Below, in pieces: positions 1 through 8,061 of a DNA stretch of 50,800 bases. The stretch covers positions 1 through 50,800 of the forward strand of contig CADABQ010000033.1 of assembly GCA_902786205.1 (NCBI GenBank). The letters are read 5' to 3'. A program made the translations under genes and the position numbers. The DNA comes from an uncultured Lachnospiraceae bacterium (GTDB lineage Bacteria > Bacillota > Clostridia > Lachnospirales > Lachnospiraceae). The notes beneath the pieces are model-generated. The model worked only from the letters and a program-made list of their open reading frames with translations. It was not told the origin of the DNA and did no database searches. Within the stretch, counting starts at the first letter, position 1, and each line of letters opens with the position of its first letter.

Positions 1-141
1 AAGCTGCTTAAGATCTGAATATTGACAACTGAATAACTGCCAGGTATTGAATTTTCAAGGTGCATAGCTAAAATCTATGTGCGAAGTTTGAGTTAATAAT
101 ATAACAAATGCAATAGCTATAATAAATATCCTTCTTTTCAT
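1..141 (-). pseudogene. Secreted-protein gene, frameshifted after the signal peptide, cut by window edge
   Basis: A start codon at 141 follows a good ribosome binding site (GGGAG) and opens a classic signal peptide: a KRR n-region, a hydrophobic run and an AxA-like end (DFSYA). The frame then hits TGA at codon 29. Shifting by one base directly after SYA gives a frame that stays open to the window edge (HLENSIPGSYSVV...). This looks like a single-base indel in an exported protein, real or from sequencing. It lies 95 bases downstream of the caspase-like gene on the same strand and may share its transcript. The mature domain is outside the window, so no function can be given. Confidence 0.5.
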
Positions 142-235
142 AAATCTGCTCCCTTTCCCTATCTTTAGTTATATATCGATTAGACTAATAACCATTTATA
201 TTTCATTTGCTCATTTCAATACCTTTCTAAATTTT

Positions 236-1063
236 CTAATATTTATATGTATACATAATATATTGAGATGAATCCTTGGAATACGCTTTGGGGTCCGAAG
301 CTACACTTCCATATCCCCATATACAATCATTTGCACATGATTTTGTTGTGAATACCGCCGCAGTTCTTTCAGGATGTGTAACCGAGTCCTTCCAAGGTTG
401 TGTTTCCTTCGCAGTTGATAAAAACGCTTCCTTTACCGATACTCCATTCTTTAACTTTCCCGCAAACGTTTTTCCCATTGTTGGTACTAATAGTACTCTT
501 GTTGAATAACCACACACTGCATGAATTCCCTTTGCCAATCGACCAACTTTTTTCAAACCTCCATTACAAAAATTGCAAGTAAAAGTAACAAGCCATTCCA
601 AATCTTTATTTCCAAGATACATTTGACCTTGTTTCGCATACTGTTTTTTCCCATCATAATCTAATGCAAATGCATAGTCATCCGAACCATGTTTATTCGG
701 TAACAAACCATGTCCTGAATAAATCATCAAATCAACATTGTCTGCATACTGATTATCCTTTCCACCCAAAGAAACCGCTACAAAAACATCTTTTGTTAAT
801 GCCGTATTTATCCTTCTAAAACCTATTTTCCATTTTTTTGCTTTCTTATTAGAAAACGCCTCTGTAATGTCTTTATTTATCTGAATTGGAGATGACAAAT
901 CATTCAAATCATTCCAGTCAGAATAATCCCCAACAGCAGCAATTCCAATTTCACAATCATCGCCATCCGAATCAGCTTTTGCAACACATAAATTACTTAA
1001 TATACAATAACTAAATACTATATACCAAAAACATACATTTACTGCTTTTTTCATCTTTCGCAT
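236..1063 (-). CDS. Secreted caspase-fold-like protein (DUF6345-like)
   Basis: 275 residues. Residues 1-30 form a signal peptide ending VAKA, so the protein is exported. The mature part carries a beta-strand-like hydrophobic segment ending in YSGHG (His118) and, about 45 residues on, VTFTCNFC (Cys163). This His then Cys spacing is the layout of caspase-fold hemostasis and peptidase families (C13/C14/C25-like, DUF6345). That assignment is inference from motif pattern, not a database hit. The peptidase role is unproven. Several extra cysteines (37, 166 and near the C-terminus) suggest disulfides outside the cell. The start is the first of two close ATGs, 6 bases after AAAGGAGG. A frameshifted exported partner lies just downstream. 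Confidence 0.6.
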   Translation of the reverse strand: MRKMKKAVNVCFWYIVFSYCILSNLCVAKADSDGDDCEIGIAAVGDYSDWNDLNDLSSPIQINKDITEAFSNKKAKKWKIGFRRINTALTKDVFVAVSLGGKDNQYADNVDLMIYSGHGLLPNKHGSDDYAFALDYDGKKQYAKQGQMYLGNKDLEWLVTFTCNFCNGGLKKVGRLAKGIHAVCGYSTRVLLVPTMGKTFAGKLKNGVSVKEAFLSTAKETQPWKDSVTHPERTAAVFTTKSCANDCIWGYGSVASDPKAYSKDSSQYIMYTYKY

Positions 1064-1102
1064 CCTTTTCCTCCTTTAATCTTTTGCTACTATGTTTTTT
1101 AT

Positions 1103-1131
1103 ATCTTACCATCATTTTAATAATATATCAA
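1103..1131 (-). promoter_or_regulatory. Promoter of the caspase-like gene
   Basis: TTGATA and TAAGAT separated by 17 bases on the minus strand, ending about 40 bases before the gene start. This is a normal vegetative sigma-A pattern with no extra operator visible. Confidence 0.55.
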
Positions 1132-1233
1132 TAATAGTTGTATAATGTATGCTCTAACTTTCACACAAATTTCAAAAGCACAATCAGTCTATTTATGTGG
1201 CAAAAAACAATTTCAAATTAGTTTTTACCATAT

Positions 1234-1276
1234 AAAAAAGGAATCCGAAAGTTTTCACTTTCAGATTCCTTTTTTT
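1234..1276 (-). terminator. Terminator after the MerR-family gene
   Basis: Stem AAAAAAGGAATC / GATTCCTTTTTT with a further GAAAG/CTTTC pairing and a short loop. The stem abuts the stop codon of the MerR-type gene. A/T runs lie on both sides, so it could work in both directions. Confidence 0.7.
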
Positions 1277-1895
1277 ATTTCCAAAATCTTTTTTTTGCTT
1301 TTTTCTGCCTGCTCCTTAGCACTGCATCTATCTTTCTAAAATGTGCTTCCTGTTGTTCTTCCTGCATACGGAATTGATAGTCCAATTCTTTTATCATACC
1401 ACTTTTCACTTCTGCCGATACTTTTTGGGATATCTTATCTGCATTTTGTTCCATTGCTTCTGCAATGATTTTTTTCATCAGCGCCTGAAATTGTTCCATT
1501 TTTTGTATGTTTTCAACATTTTCTGTTCTTTGAGGCGATTTTTGTGAAGCTTTTTCTGCCAAATTCACTTTTGTATGTACTACAATCCCGGTATGTTCCT
1601 GTTCCTGCAGTTTTTCATTTAACTCCACGCAAAGTTTACTTCTAGCCTCTAAAGATAGTTGTTCGACCTTGTCCAAATTTGGCAAAATAAGTTTTATTGC
1701 TTTTAACAAAAAACCCTGTTCTTTTAGTCTCTTGATGCCACTTATTTTTTTTAGTTCTTCTTCTCTGTAGTATCTATGCCCCATTGCATTTCTCGGAATG
1801 GTAAGATTAAGCTCGTCCTCCCAATAGCGTAAAACACGTGGTTCTACAGCTACCTTTTTGGATGCATCCGAAATACTCAAACATAATTGTTCCAA
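1275..1895 (-). CDS. MerR-family transcriptional regulator
   Basis: 206 residues. Residues 5-75 form a MerR winged helix: ISDASKKVAVEPRVLRYWED, then MGHRYYREEELKKI and a helix KRLKEQGFLLKAIK. The rest is charged and helical (residues 85-200), consistent with a coiled-coil dimerisation arm, and lacks the cysteine cluster of metal-sensing MerR proteins. It resembles MerR-like proteins with DUF3967-type tails. The start is TTG at 1895 after GGAAGG; no better ATG is in frame. The ligand and targets are unknown. It stands alone with its own promoter and terminator. Confidence 0.8.
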   Translation of the reverse strand: MEQLCLSISDASKKVAVEPRVLRYWEDELNLTIPRNAMGHRYYREEELKKISGIKRLKEQGFLLKAIKLILPNLDKVEQLSLEARSKLCVELNEKLQEQEHTGIVVHTKVNLAEKASQKSPQRTENVENIQKMEQFQALMKKIIAEAMEQNADKISQKVSAEVKSGMIKELDYQFRMQEEQQEAHFRKIDAVLRSRQKKAKKRFWK

Positions 1896-1946
1896 TTCCG
1901 TTTCCTTCCTTTCCTGTTACTATTAGCATATATCCTCGCTATCATT

Positions 1947-1976
1947 ATTATACTTGCTTCGTTGGAAAGGTTGCAA
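1947..1976 (-). promoter_or_regulatory. Promoter of the MerR-family gene
   Basis: TTGCAA, 18 bases, TATAAT on the minus strand, about 50 bases before the TTG start. MerR proteins often act on long 18-20 base spacers, so autoregulation is possible, but no clear dyad is seen in the spacer. Confidence 0.6.
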
Positions 1977-2045
1977 CAAAAACTATCTGTCATATTTCGT
2001 CATATTTCTTTTCTACTTTTGTAGAGTGGTTGTAAACATACAAGA

Positions 2046-2087
2046 GAGTGCATTTGCAAAGTGTCAGAAAACTACACCTATGCACTC
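2046..2087. repeat. Diverged copy of the dispersed palindromic repeat
   Basis: GAGTGCAT and ATGCACTC form an 8-bp inverted pair around a 26-base centre. The centre (TTGCAAAGTGTCAGAAAACTAC and onward) resembles the core shared by the repeats at 10414, 19141 and 23090 (AAAATGCCAGAATATAC). It lies downstream of ribH and there is no T-run, so it is a poor terminator. Confidence 0.35.
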
Positions 2088-2114
2088 GCACCCTCCAAAC
2101 GCTTCCAATTAATA

Positions 2115-2585
2115 TTACATCTGTCCCATTAAATTTACCATTTCGATTGCTGATAATGCACAATCATAACCCTTATTTCCTGCTTTTGTTCCAGCACGTT
2201 CAATTGCCTGCTCGATATTTTCAGTTGTAACAATACCAAATAATACAGGTACACCTGTCTGCAATCCCACCTGTGCAATTCCTTTTGATACTTCATTACA
2301 TACATAATCGTAATGGGATGTCGCACCTCTTATTACTGTACCTACACAAATAACTGCATCATACTTTCCGGAAGCTGCCATCTTTTGTGCTACTGCTGGA
2401 ATTTCAAATGCACCTGGTACCCAGGCAGCCGTAATGTTTTCTTCCTCTACTCCATGTCTTACTAAACCATCAACCGCACCACTAAGTAATTTGCTTACTA
2501 TAAACTCATTGAAACGGGATGCAATAATTCCTACCTTCATACCATCTTTTGCTACTAATTTTCCTTCTAATACATTGATTGCCAT
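2115..2585 (-). CDS. ribH: 6,7-dimethyl-8-ribityllumazine synthase
   Basis: 156 residues, the normal family length. It condenses 5-amino-6-ribitylaminouracil with 3,4-dihydroxy-2-butanone 4-phosphate in the penultimate step of riboflavin synthesis, in the cytosol as an icosahedral or pentameric shell. Family landmarks: [19 protein letters not shown] near the start, [32 protein letters not shown] with the catalytic His, and the C-terminal [14 protein letters not shown]. It is the last gene of the rib operon, separated from ribBA by about 160 bases that hold a strong inverted repeat. Confidence 0.97.
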   Translation of the reverse strand: MAINVLEGKLVAKDGMKVGIIASRFNEFIVSKLLSGAVDGLVRHGVEEENITAAWVPGAFEIPAVAQKMAASGKYDAVICVGTVIRGATSHYDYVCNEVSKGIAQVGLQTGVPVLFGIVTTENIEQAIERAGTKAGNKGYDCALSAIEMVNLMGQM

Positions 2586-2620
2586 AATTTTTCTCCTTTT
2601 CTTTGCTTTTTTCTAACAGC

Positions 2621-2670
2621 TTGCGAAACTCAATTTGCACATACAATGTAGTTTATTGAGCGTTTCGCAA
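2621..2670 (-). repeat. Inverted repeat between ribBA and ribH
   Basis: TTGCGAAACTCAAT pairs with ATTGAGCGTTTCGCAA (14 pairs, two unpaired bases) around a 20-base loop. No T-run follows, so it is more likely an mRNA-processing or stabilising hairpin, or a small repeat, than a terminator. Confidence 0.5.
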
Positions 2671-2747
2671 TTACCTTGCTTTTTTTTGTTTCCTTGCTAT
2701 TTTAAAACCGTTTTTATTCGGTATTTGCAACCTTTTTATACTATGTC

Positions 2748-3962
2748 TTACAGGTCAATTTCCTGAAATACATGTCCCATACGCTCTTTTTTCACACGTA
2801 GATACCCAAGATCATATTTTTGTGGAGCGATTTCAATTGGTACTCGCTTACTTACCTTTAATCCAAATCCATCTAATCCATATACTTTGCTTGGGTTATT
2901 CGTCAATAAATCAAGTGACTTGACACCTAAATCTCTTAAAATCTGTGCACCTACCCAATATTCTCGAAGATCTGGGGCAAATCCTAACTTAATATTCGCA
3001 TCTACAGTATCAAATCCCTGTTCCTGCAATTCATAAGCCTTTAATTTATTGATAAGCCCAATACCACGGCCCTCCTGACGCATATATAACAATACACCGC
3101 GTCCTTCTTTTTCAATCTGTCGCATAGCTTGCGCAAGCTGTTCGCCACAATCACAACGATTTGAACCAAATACATCACCAGTAAGGCATTCTGAATGTAC
3201 GCGACACAATACATTTTCGCCATCACCAATCTCGCCCTTTACCAGTGCTACATGATGTTCCCCTGTAATGTCATTCACATATCCATAAATATCAAACTGT
3301 CCATACTTGGTAGGCATTTTTGCTTTTGCTTCTCGAACAACATGTTTTTCATGTACACGACAATAATCTTGTAAATCTTTTATGGTAATAAATTTCAAAT
3401 CATATTTCTTTGCCAATTTCCAGATTTCCGGTGTCTGCATCATAGTTCCGTCTTCTTCCATAATTTCACAGCACAAGCCACACTGCTTCAACCCTGCCAA
3501 ACGACACAAATCAACGGTAGCCTCTGTATGTCCATTTCTGGTAAGCACTCCGCCCTTTCTGGCAATTAAAGGGAACATATGCCCTGGATGTCTAAAATCT
3601 TCCGGTTTTGCATTTTCATCTACACATTTCATAGCCGTCAAAGAACGTTCTACTGCTGAAATTCCTGTTGTAGTATCCACATGATCAATAGATACGGTAA
3701 ACGCTGTTTCATGATTATCCGTATTATGCTTTACCATTGGATTAAACCTCAACTTTTTAGCAAGCTCCTCATGCATTGGCATACAAATCAACCCTTTTGC
3801 ATATTTCGCCATAAAGTTTACATTTTCTGTCGTTGCGAACTCTGCTGCACAAATCATGTCACCTTCATTTTCTCTGTCTGGATCATCGGTCACCAAAATA
3901 ATTTTTCCCTGACGAAGTGCCTCTAATGCCTCGTCTACTGTGTTATACTGATACTCCTGCAT
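2748..3962 (-). CDS. ribBA: Bifunctional DHBP synthase / GTP cyclohydrolase II
   Basis: 404 residues, the usual size of fused RibBA. Residues 1-200 are 3,4-dihydroxy-2-butanone 4-phosphate synthase (acidic [16 protein letters not shown] loop; RPGHMFPL-like segment [20 protein letters not shown]). Residues 205-400 are GTP cyclohydrolase II with its zinc cysteines ([18 protein letters not shown]) and the RQEGRGIGL loop. The two domains make both committed precursors of riboflavin from ribulose 5-phosphate and GTP. It sits third in the operon after ribE. Confidence 0.97.
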   Translation of the reverse strand: MQEYQYNTVDEALEALRQGKIILVTDDPDRENEGDMICAAEFATTENVNFMAKYAKGLICMPMHEELAKKLRFNPMVKHNTDNHETAFTVSIDHVDTTTGISAVERSLTAMKCVDENAKPEDFRHPGHMFPLIARKGGVLTRNGHTEATVDLCRLAGLKQCGLCCEIMEEDGTMMQTPEIWKLAKKYDLKFITIKDLQDYCRVHEKHVVREAKAKMPTKYGQFDIYGYVNDITGEHHVALVKGEIGDGENVLCRVHSECLTGDVFGSNRCDCGEQLAQAMRQIEKEGRGVLLYMRQEGRGIGLINKLKAYELQEQGFDTVDANIKLGFAPDLREYWVGAQILRDLGVKSLDLLTNNPSKVYGLDGFGLKVSKRVPIEIAPQKYDLGYLRVKKERMGHVFQEIDL

Positions 3963-4017
3963 ATTCTATTCCTTCTTTCTATTCTAACTTTACTTCTTTC
4001 AGTAATACAAACAACTT

Positions 4018-4066
4018 TCTAGTATTTTCTATTTTCACGGCTTGAAACTATTCAAAAAATACTAGA
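4018..4066 (-). repeat. Inverted repeat between ribE and ribBA
   Basis: TCTAGTATTTT and AAAATACTAGA form a perfect 11-bp pair around a 27-base loop that contains a smaller TTGAA/TTCAA stem. It is not a terminator (no T-run on the minus strand). Like the hairpin ahead of ribH it divides the operon and could affect relative expression. Confidence 0.5.
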
Positions 4067-4094
4067 ATGGATAGTTCCTCACGCCTTGCGAAAA

Positions 4095-4742
4095 TTATAA
4101 AAATCCATATGTTCCAAGAAATTCTTCTGTAATTCTGCTTTCCTTCTTCTCTTCTTTTTTTTCAAGCATTTTTTGTACATATTTTCCTATCACATCGTTT
4201 TCCAAATTTACAATATCTCCTTTTTGTTTCAGGGATAAAATTGTATTGGTACCTGTATGTGGAATAATGGATACAGAAAAATCCTGTTCTGTTACTTCTG
4301 CTACTGTAAGGCTAATACCATCAATTGCAATCGAACCCTTTTCTACAATACCATCCAATATTTTCTGTGGAGCAAGAATACGATACCAAACTGCATTTCC
4401 TTCCGGTGATACCGATGCAACCTCTCCAGTCCCATCAATATGGCCAGATACTATATGGCCACCAAATCTGCCATCTGCTGCCATTGCCCGTTCCAAATTT
4501 ACCTTTGAGCCTTTTTTCAGGGTTCCAAGACTGCTTCGTCGTAATGTTTCTCCCATGACGTCGGCACAAAATCCATCTGCCGAAAACTTTGTTACCGTAA
4601 GACAAACACCATTTACAGCAATGCTGTCTCCAAGCTTTGTACCTTTTAATACTTCTTTTGCTGAAATTACAATTTGTGTGGTTTCTCCCTGCTGCAACAA
4701 CAATTTAACCGTTCCTACTTCTTCAATAATACCAGTAAACAA
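4095..4742 (-). CDS. ribE: Riboflavin synthase, alpha subunit
   Basis: 215 residues. It dismutates two molecules of 6,7-dimethyl-8-ribityllumazine into riboflavin and a pyrimidine that is recycled by RibH. It has the expected internal duplication of two lumazine-binding barrels: MFTGIIEEVGTV, then LGDSIAVNGVCLTV and the first GGHIVSGHIDGTG-type strand; the second repeat is IVEKGSIAIDGISLTV. The C-terminal tail is highly charged (LEKKEEKKESRITEEF). It starts 16 bases after ribD, so translation is probably coupled. Confidence 0.96.
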   Translation of the reverse strand: MFTGIIEEVGTVKLLLQQGETTQIVISAKEVLKGTKLGDSIAVNGVCLTVTKFSADGFCADVMGETLRRSSLGTLKKGSKVNLERAMAADGRFGGHIVSGHIDGTGEVASVSPEGNAVWYRILAPQKILDGIVEKGSIAIDGISLTVAEVTEQDFSVSIIPHTGTNTILSLKQKGDIVNLENDVIGKYVQKMLEKKEEKKESRITEEFLGTYGFL

Positions 4743-4758
4743 AACATCACCTCATTTT

Positions 4759-5841
4759 CTACTTCGCTATATATTCCAGTAAAATATCCTCTTCTATTTG
4801 TTGTATCTGTTGCAATTTAAAATTTGCACTCTGCTCTGGCAAAGAAACTCCAATTCCTTCCACTGGAGTTTTGGCATCTTCACCGCCAAATATCTTCGGA
4901 GCAAGATAAACATAAGCCTTTTGTATTAACTTTTCTCGCAAAAAGCTATCATTCAGTCTTCCTCCCCCTTCTAATAAAATGCTGTCTATGCCTTTTTCCC
5001 CTAATGTTTGCATTAAAAGGTTCAAGTCTATACAACCATCCTTTTCCGGGATCTGAAGTATCTGTACTCCTTTTTTTATAAGCTGGTCTATTTTTTCCTT
5101 TTCATTTGTACTGGTTGCAAGTATTGTTTCAATGGTGTCTGCTGTCTGTACAATCTGACAATCCATCGGTATCCGAAGATGGGTATCACACACAATCCGT
5201 ACTGGATCTATTCCACCTTGCATTCTACAGTTAAGCATTGGGTTATCCGCAAGAACCGTTCCTATTCCTACCATAATTCCTTTGTATGCATGGCGAAGCG
5301 TCTGTACATGGTTTCGTGCTGCTTCTCCTGTGATCCACTTTGACGCTCCTGTTCTGGTCGCAATCTTTCCATCCATCGTCATCGCATATTTCATAGCAAC
5401 ATAGGGGCGTTTGGTCGTAATATAATGAAAAAAGATTGGATTGATTGCATCACATTCTTCCCTCATAAAATCCTCCACCACTTCAATTCCTGCCTTTCTT
5501 AAAATAGTAGCACCTTTTCCTGAAACCAATGGATTCGGATCTCTGGAACCAATTACTACTTTTGCAAGTTTATGTTCTATAATTGCCTCTGTACAAGGTG
5601 GTGTTTTTCCATAATGACAACAAGGTTCCAATGTAACATAGATGGTTGCTCCCTCCGCAGACTCTGTCAAAGATGCTAATGCATTTCTTTCTGCATGAAG
5701 TTCCCCACACCGTTCGTGGTACCCTTCTCCTATTACTTTACCATCTTTTACAATGACTGCACCCACCATCGGATTGGGGCTGGTAAATCCTCTCGCTCGT
5801 TTTGCAAGCTCTATCGCTCGCTCCATATATTTTCGTTCCAT
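4759..5841 (-). CDS. ribD: Riboflavin biosynthesis deaminase/reductase
   Basis: 360 residues from the start at 5841, chosen because TAGGAGG lies just upstream and MERKYMERAIELA is the family N-terminus; an upstream in-frame ATG at 5955 would sit inside the attenuator. Residues 1-145 are the zinc deaminase (HAERNAL; EPCCHYGKTPPCTEAI). The remainder is the NADPH-dependent reductase (KYAMTMDGKIATRTGASKWITG; LLEGGGRLNDSFL). It performs the second and third steps from GTP. It is the first gene of the operon, directly controlled by the FMN riboswitch. Confidence 0.96.
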   Translation of the reverse strand: MERKYMERAIELAKRARGFTSPNPMVGAVIVKDGKVIGEGYHERCGELHAERNALASLTESAEGATIYVTLEPCCHYGKTPPCTEAIIEHKLAKVVIGSRDPNPLVSGKGATILRKAGIEVVEDFMREECDAINPIFFHYITTKRPYVAMKYAMTMDGKIATRTGASKWITGEAARNHVQTLRHAYKGIMVGIGTVLADNPMLNCRMQGGIDPVRIVCDTHLRIPMDCQIVQTADTIETILATSTNEKEKIDQLIKKGVQILQIPEKDGCIDLNLLMQTLGEKGIDSILLEGGGRLNDSFLREKLIQKAYVYLAPKIFGGEDAKTPVEGIGVSLPEQSANFKLQQIQQIEEDILLEYIAK

Positions 5842-5932
5842 CCTGCACCTCCTATAACAAAACAATAAGAACAAAGTGGACAAATGCACATCTCGCAAAG
5901 CGTTTTCTCTATAAATTTCTATAGAAGAATCG

Positions 5933-5962
5933 AAAAAGCCTTGGATGTTCTCCAAGGCTTCT
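5933..5962 (-). terminator. Attenuator of the rib operon
   Basis: On the minus strand AAGCCTTGG pairs with CCAAGGCTT, followed by TTTTT. It lies between the FMN riboswitch and ribD, where a ligand-controlled transcription terminator is expected. FMN binding should favour this terminator and stop rib expression. Confidence 0.85.
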
Positions 5963-6025
5963 TTTTATCTTTATCTACGTTTTTTCATCAAAATAAATAA
6001 TCAGAAAATTGTATCTATCACTTTT

Positions 6026-6133
6026 CACTTCTCTCATCCAGACTATACTGTCGGCTTTGGAATCTCACCAAATCGTGCCTTTCGGCTTGCGGGCTATACC
6101 GCCGGTAGGGAATCACACCCTGCCTTGAAGTTC
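6026..6133 (-). promoter_or_regulatory. FMN riboswitch (RFN element)
   Basis: On the minus strand the segment carries the conserved RFN blocks in order: GGCAGGGTG, ATTCCC, ACCGGCGGTATAG, GCCCGC, GATTTGGTGAGATTCC, AAAGCCGACAGTATAGTC and TGGATGAGAGAAG. All six helices can be closed, with the outer stem from ACTTC at one end and GAAGT at the other. It senses FMN and works with the downstream attenuator. Confidence 0.97.
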
Positions 6134-6159
6134 ACTTTATTCACTTTTATTTCAATGTG

Positions 6160-6188
6160 ATTATAGCTCTTTCTGTTTCTTTTGTAAA
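6160..6188 (-). promoter_or_regulatory. Promoter of the rib operon
   Basis: TTTACA, 17 bases, TATAAT on the minus strand, placed so that transcription starts about 20 bases ahead of the riboswitch. Confidence 0.75.
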
Positions 6189-6299
6189 CATGAAATTTTA
6201 ATTTTTCCTGTTAAATTGATTCATTTTTTCTATAAATCATACACAAAAGCAACCTCTTTGCATTTTTTTATCAACATTTCTTCCATCCTTTTTCACTTC

Positions 6300-6328
6300 T
6301 TGCACTTTTAGATTTTTATTGCTATAAT
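6300..6328 (+). promoter_or_regulatory. Promoter of plsC
   Basis: TTGCAC, 17 bases, then TATAAT preceded by TGC (extended -10). It lies about 75 bases before the plsC start. Confidence 0.75.
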
Positions 6329-6405
6329 ATGGTGCTGGGGTCAACGGCACTTTGCCCTTTGATCTTGGTATCCTAATATGATTATTCCCAAAGGAGCGAA
6401 ATTTT

Positions 6406-7125
6406 ATGTTAAGATTCTGTTTTATCATCTTAATTTCGATTCCTTATATTCTTCTTTATATAGGAAAATCTGTTTATATTGAACATCATCCCAAACGGTA
6501 TACGGAAAAAGACCGCTATCATATTGCAGTCAGTTGTATCCGTATTATGCAACGACACGGCAGGATCCATACAAAAGCCTATGGAATAGAACATTTACCT
6601 GCCACTGGCGGTTATGTAATGTTTGCCAACCATCAGGGAAAATATGATGCTCTTGGTATTATGACTTCACATCAGAAGCCATGTACGGTCGTTATTGACG
6701 AGCAACGTTCCCACTTACCAATCGCAGACCAATTTATCACACTCATCCAGGGAACACGTCTGGACAAATCCACTGCAAGAACACAAGTAAAAGGTATTTT
6801 AAATGTTATTTCAGAAGTAGCAGAAGGTCGCCGCTATATTATCTTTCCAGAGGGTGGCTACTATCATAACCGTAATAAAGTACATGAGTTTTCTCCTGGT
6901 TCTTTTCAGTGTGCAATTAAATCCAAAAGTCCGATCATTCCAGTAGCTCTAATTGATTCTTACAAACCTTTTGAGTTAAATTCTTTACGATCTGTTACTA
7001 CACAAGTACATTTTCTTCCTCCTATTTATTATGAAGAATATAAGGATATGAGCACCAAGGAAGTCGCTGTGCTCACTCGAAAAAAAATAGTAGATGCCAT
7101 TGAACATGCACAGAAGGCCAATTAA
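6406..7125 (+). CDS. plsC: 1-acyl-sn-glycerol-3-phosphate acyltransferase (PlsC family)
   Basis: 239 residues. One hydrophobic helix at residues 3-20 anchors the protein to the membrane. The acyltransferase motifs follow: NHQGKYD (catalytic His and Asp, HX4D) near residue 79, the glycerophosphate-binding FPEGGYYHN region near 147, and a hydrophobic IIPVAL block. It should acylate lysophosphatidic acid to phosphatidic acid at the inner face of the membrane. The start follows AAAGGAG with good spacing. It has its own promoter and terminator, so it is a single-gene unit next to the ABC exporter. Confidence 0.85.
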   Translation: MLRFCFIILISIPYILLYIGKSVYIEHHPKRYTEKDRYHIAVSCIRIMQRHGRIHTKAYGIEHLPATGGYVMFANHQGKYDALGIMTSHQKPCTVVIDEQRSHLPIADQFITLIQGTRLDKSTARTQVKGILNVISEVAEGRRYIIFPEGGYYHNRNKVHEFSPGSFQCAIKSKSPIIPVALIDSYKPFELNSLRSVTTQVHFLPPIYYEEYKDMSTKEVAVLTRKKIVDAIEHAQKAN

Positions 7126-7145
7126 GGCTATGTGCATGTTTTTTA
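7103..7145 (+). terminator. Terminator of plsC
   Basis: AACATGCACA pairs with TGTGCATGTT followed by TTTT. The plsC stop codon lies inside the loop. Confidence 0.85.
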
Positions 7146-7267
7146 GTTACATCACAACAATATAAAAATATTTCATATTATACAACTACGCCACCCCATC
7201 ATTGGTTATGTTCTGCAAAAAAATCCGCTTATAACGAATCGTCTGACATCTATGCTCAGGTAGAAAC

Positions 7268-7296
7268 TTGACAATAGCACAATCTACTGCTAAAGT
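7268..7296 (+). promoter_or_regulatory. Promoter of the ABC exporter operon
   Basis: Perfect TTGACA, 17 bases, TAAAGT with TGC before it (extended -10). The predicted start of transcription is near 7303, almost on top of the AAAAGGAG at 7304-7311. Confidence 0.65.
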
Positions 7297-7317
7297 GAGA
7301 AGAAAAAGGAGAATTTT

Positions 7318-7345
7318 GTAACCGTATTATTTCTTATACTGTTAC
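7318..7345 (+). repeat. Short palindrome between ribosome binding site and start codon of the ABC ATPase gene
   Basis: GTAACCGTAT and ATACTGTTAC pair (9 of 10) around an 8-base loop. The strong AAAAGGAG lies 5 bases before it and the ATG 11 bases after it. No ATG, GTG or TTG is in frame between that binding site and the ATG at 7357. The GTAAC/GTTAC ends match the termini of the larger repeats in this window. Confidence 0.55.
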
Positions 7346-7356
7346 TTATTTTTATT

Positions 7357-8043
7357 ATGAATCAAACTATTCACTTACAAGTTTCAAATTTGAACAAAAC
7401 CTATCGACATGGAAAACAAACGGTTTTAAAAGATATTAATTTTACTGCCAAAGCGGGCGAATGTATTGGAATTCTAGGCACAAATGGTTGTGGAAAATCC
7501 ACCCTTCTCACCTTACTGGCAGGTATTCAAACACCTAATTCAGGTACTATTCACGCTTTTTACGAAGATGCAACTACATCTCAACAACCCGTTATCGGAT
7601 ATGTCCCACAGGAAAATCCGCTTATAGAAGAACTAACAGTTTACGATAATTTAAAACTGTGGTACAGTAATAGCCCTTTGCAGTTAGACAAAGAATTGGA
7701 AGAAGGTTCGCTTGCTATGCTCTCCATTCCTTCTTTTTTAAAGAAGAACGTAAAACACTTATCTGGTGGTATGAAAAAACGTCTCACCATCGGATGTGCC
7801 TTGGCATGTAATCCACAAATTCTTTTGTTGGATGAACCCGGCGCTGCTCTTGATTTACCTTGCAAGGAAGAGATTCTTTCTTATCTAAAATCCTATAAAT
7901 CTGCAGGGAATATTGTTATCATCGCCACCCATGAAGAACCTGAAATCGCACTGTGCGATCATATTTTTCTATTACGTAATGGTACACTTACTGAATTTGA
8001 ATATAATGGAGATCTAAATGCCTTGCTCAAAGGCATGTCATGA
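7357..8043 (+). CDS. ABC transporter ATP-binding protein
   Basis: 228 residues. Walker A is GTNGCGKST, the signature is HLSGGMKKRLTIG and Walker B is ILLLDEPGAALD, followed by a switch His in IIATHEEPE. It powers an ABC-2 type exporter whose two permeases follow at once (18 bases, then an ATGA overlap). The substrate is unknown; this ATPase-plus-two-permease layout is typical of drug, peptide or lipid export. The start at 7357 is the family start, but its ribosome binding site is 45 bases away behind a hairpin, which is unusual. A CTG at 7339 is a weak alternative. Confidence 0.9.
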   Translation: MNQTIHLQVSNLNKTYRHGKQTVLKDINFTAKAGECIGILGTNGCGKSTLLTLLAGIQTPNSGTIHAFYEDATTSQQPVIGYVPQENPLIEELTVYDNLKLWYSNSPLQLDKELEEGSLAMLSIPSFLKKNVKHLSGGMKKRLTIGCALACNPQILLLDEPGAALDLPCKEEILSYLKSYKSAGNIVIIATHEEPEIALCDHIFLLRNGTLTEFEYNGDLNALLKGMS

Positions 8044-8061
8044 TAAGGAAAGGAATTCTGC

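Noticed and set aside
4246..4782. 178-codon plus-strand frame opposite ribE
   Set aside because: Antisense shadow of a certain gene.
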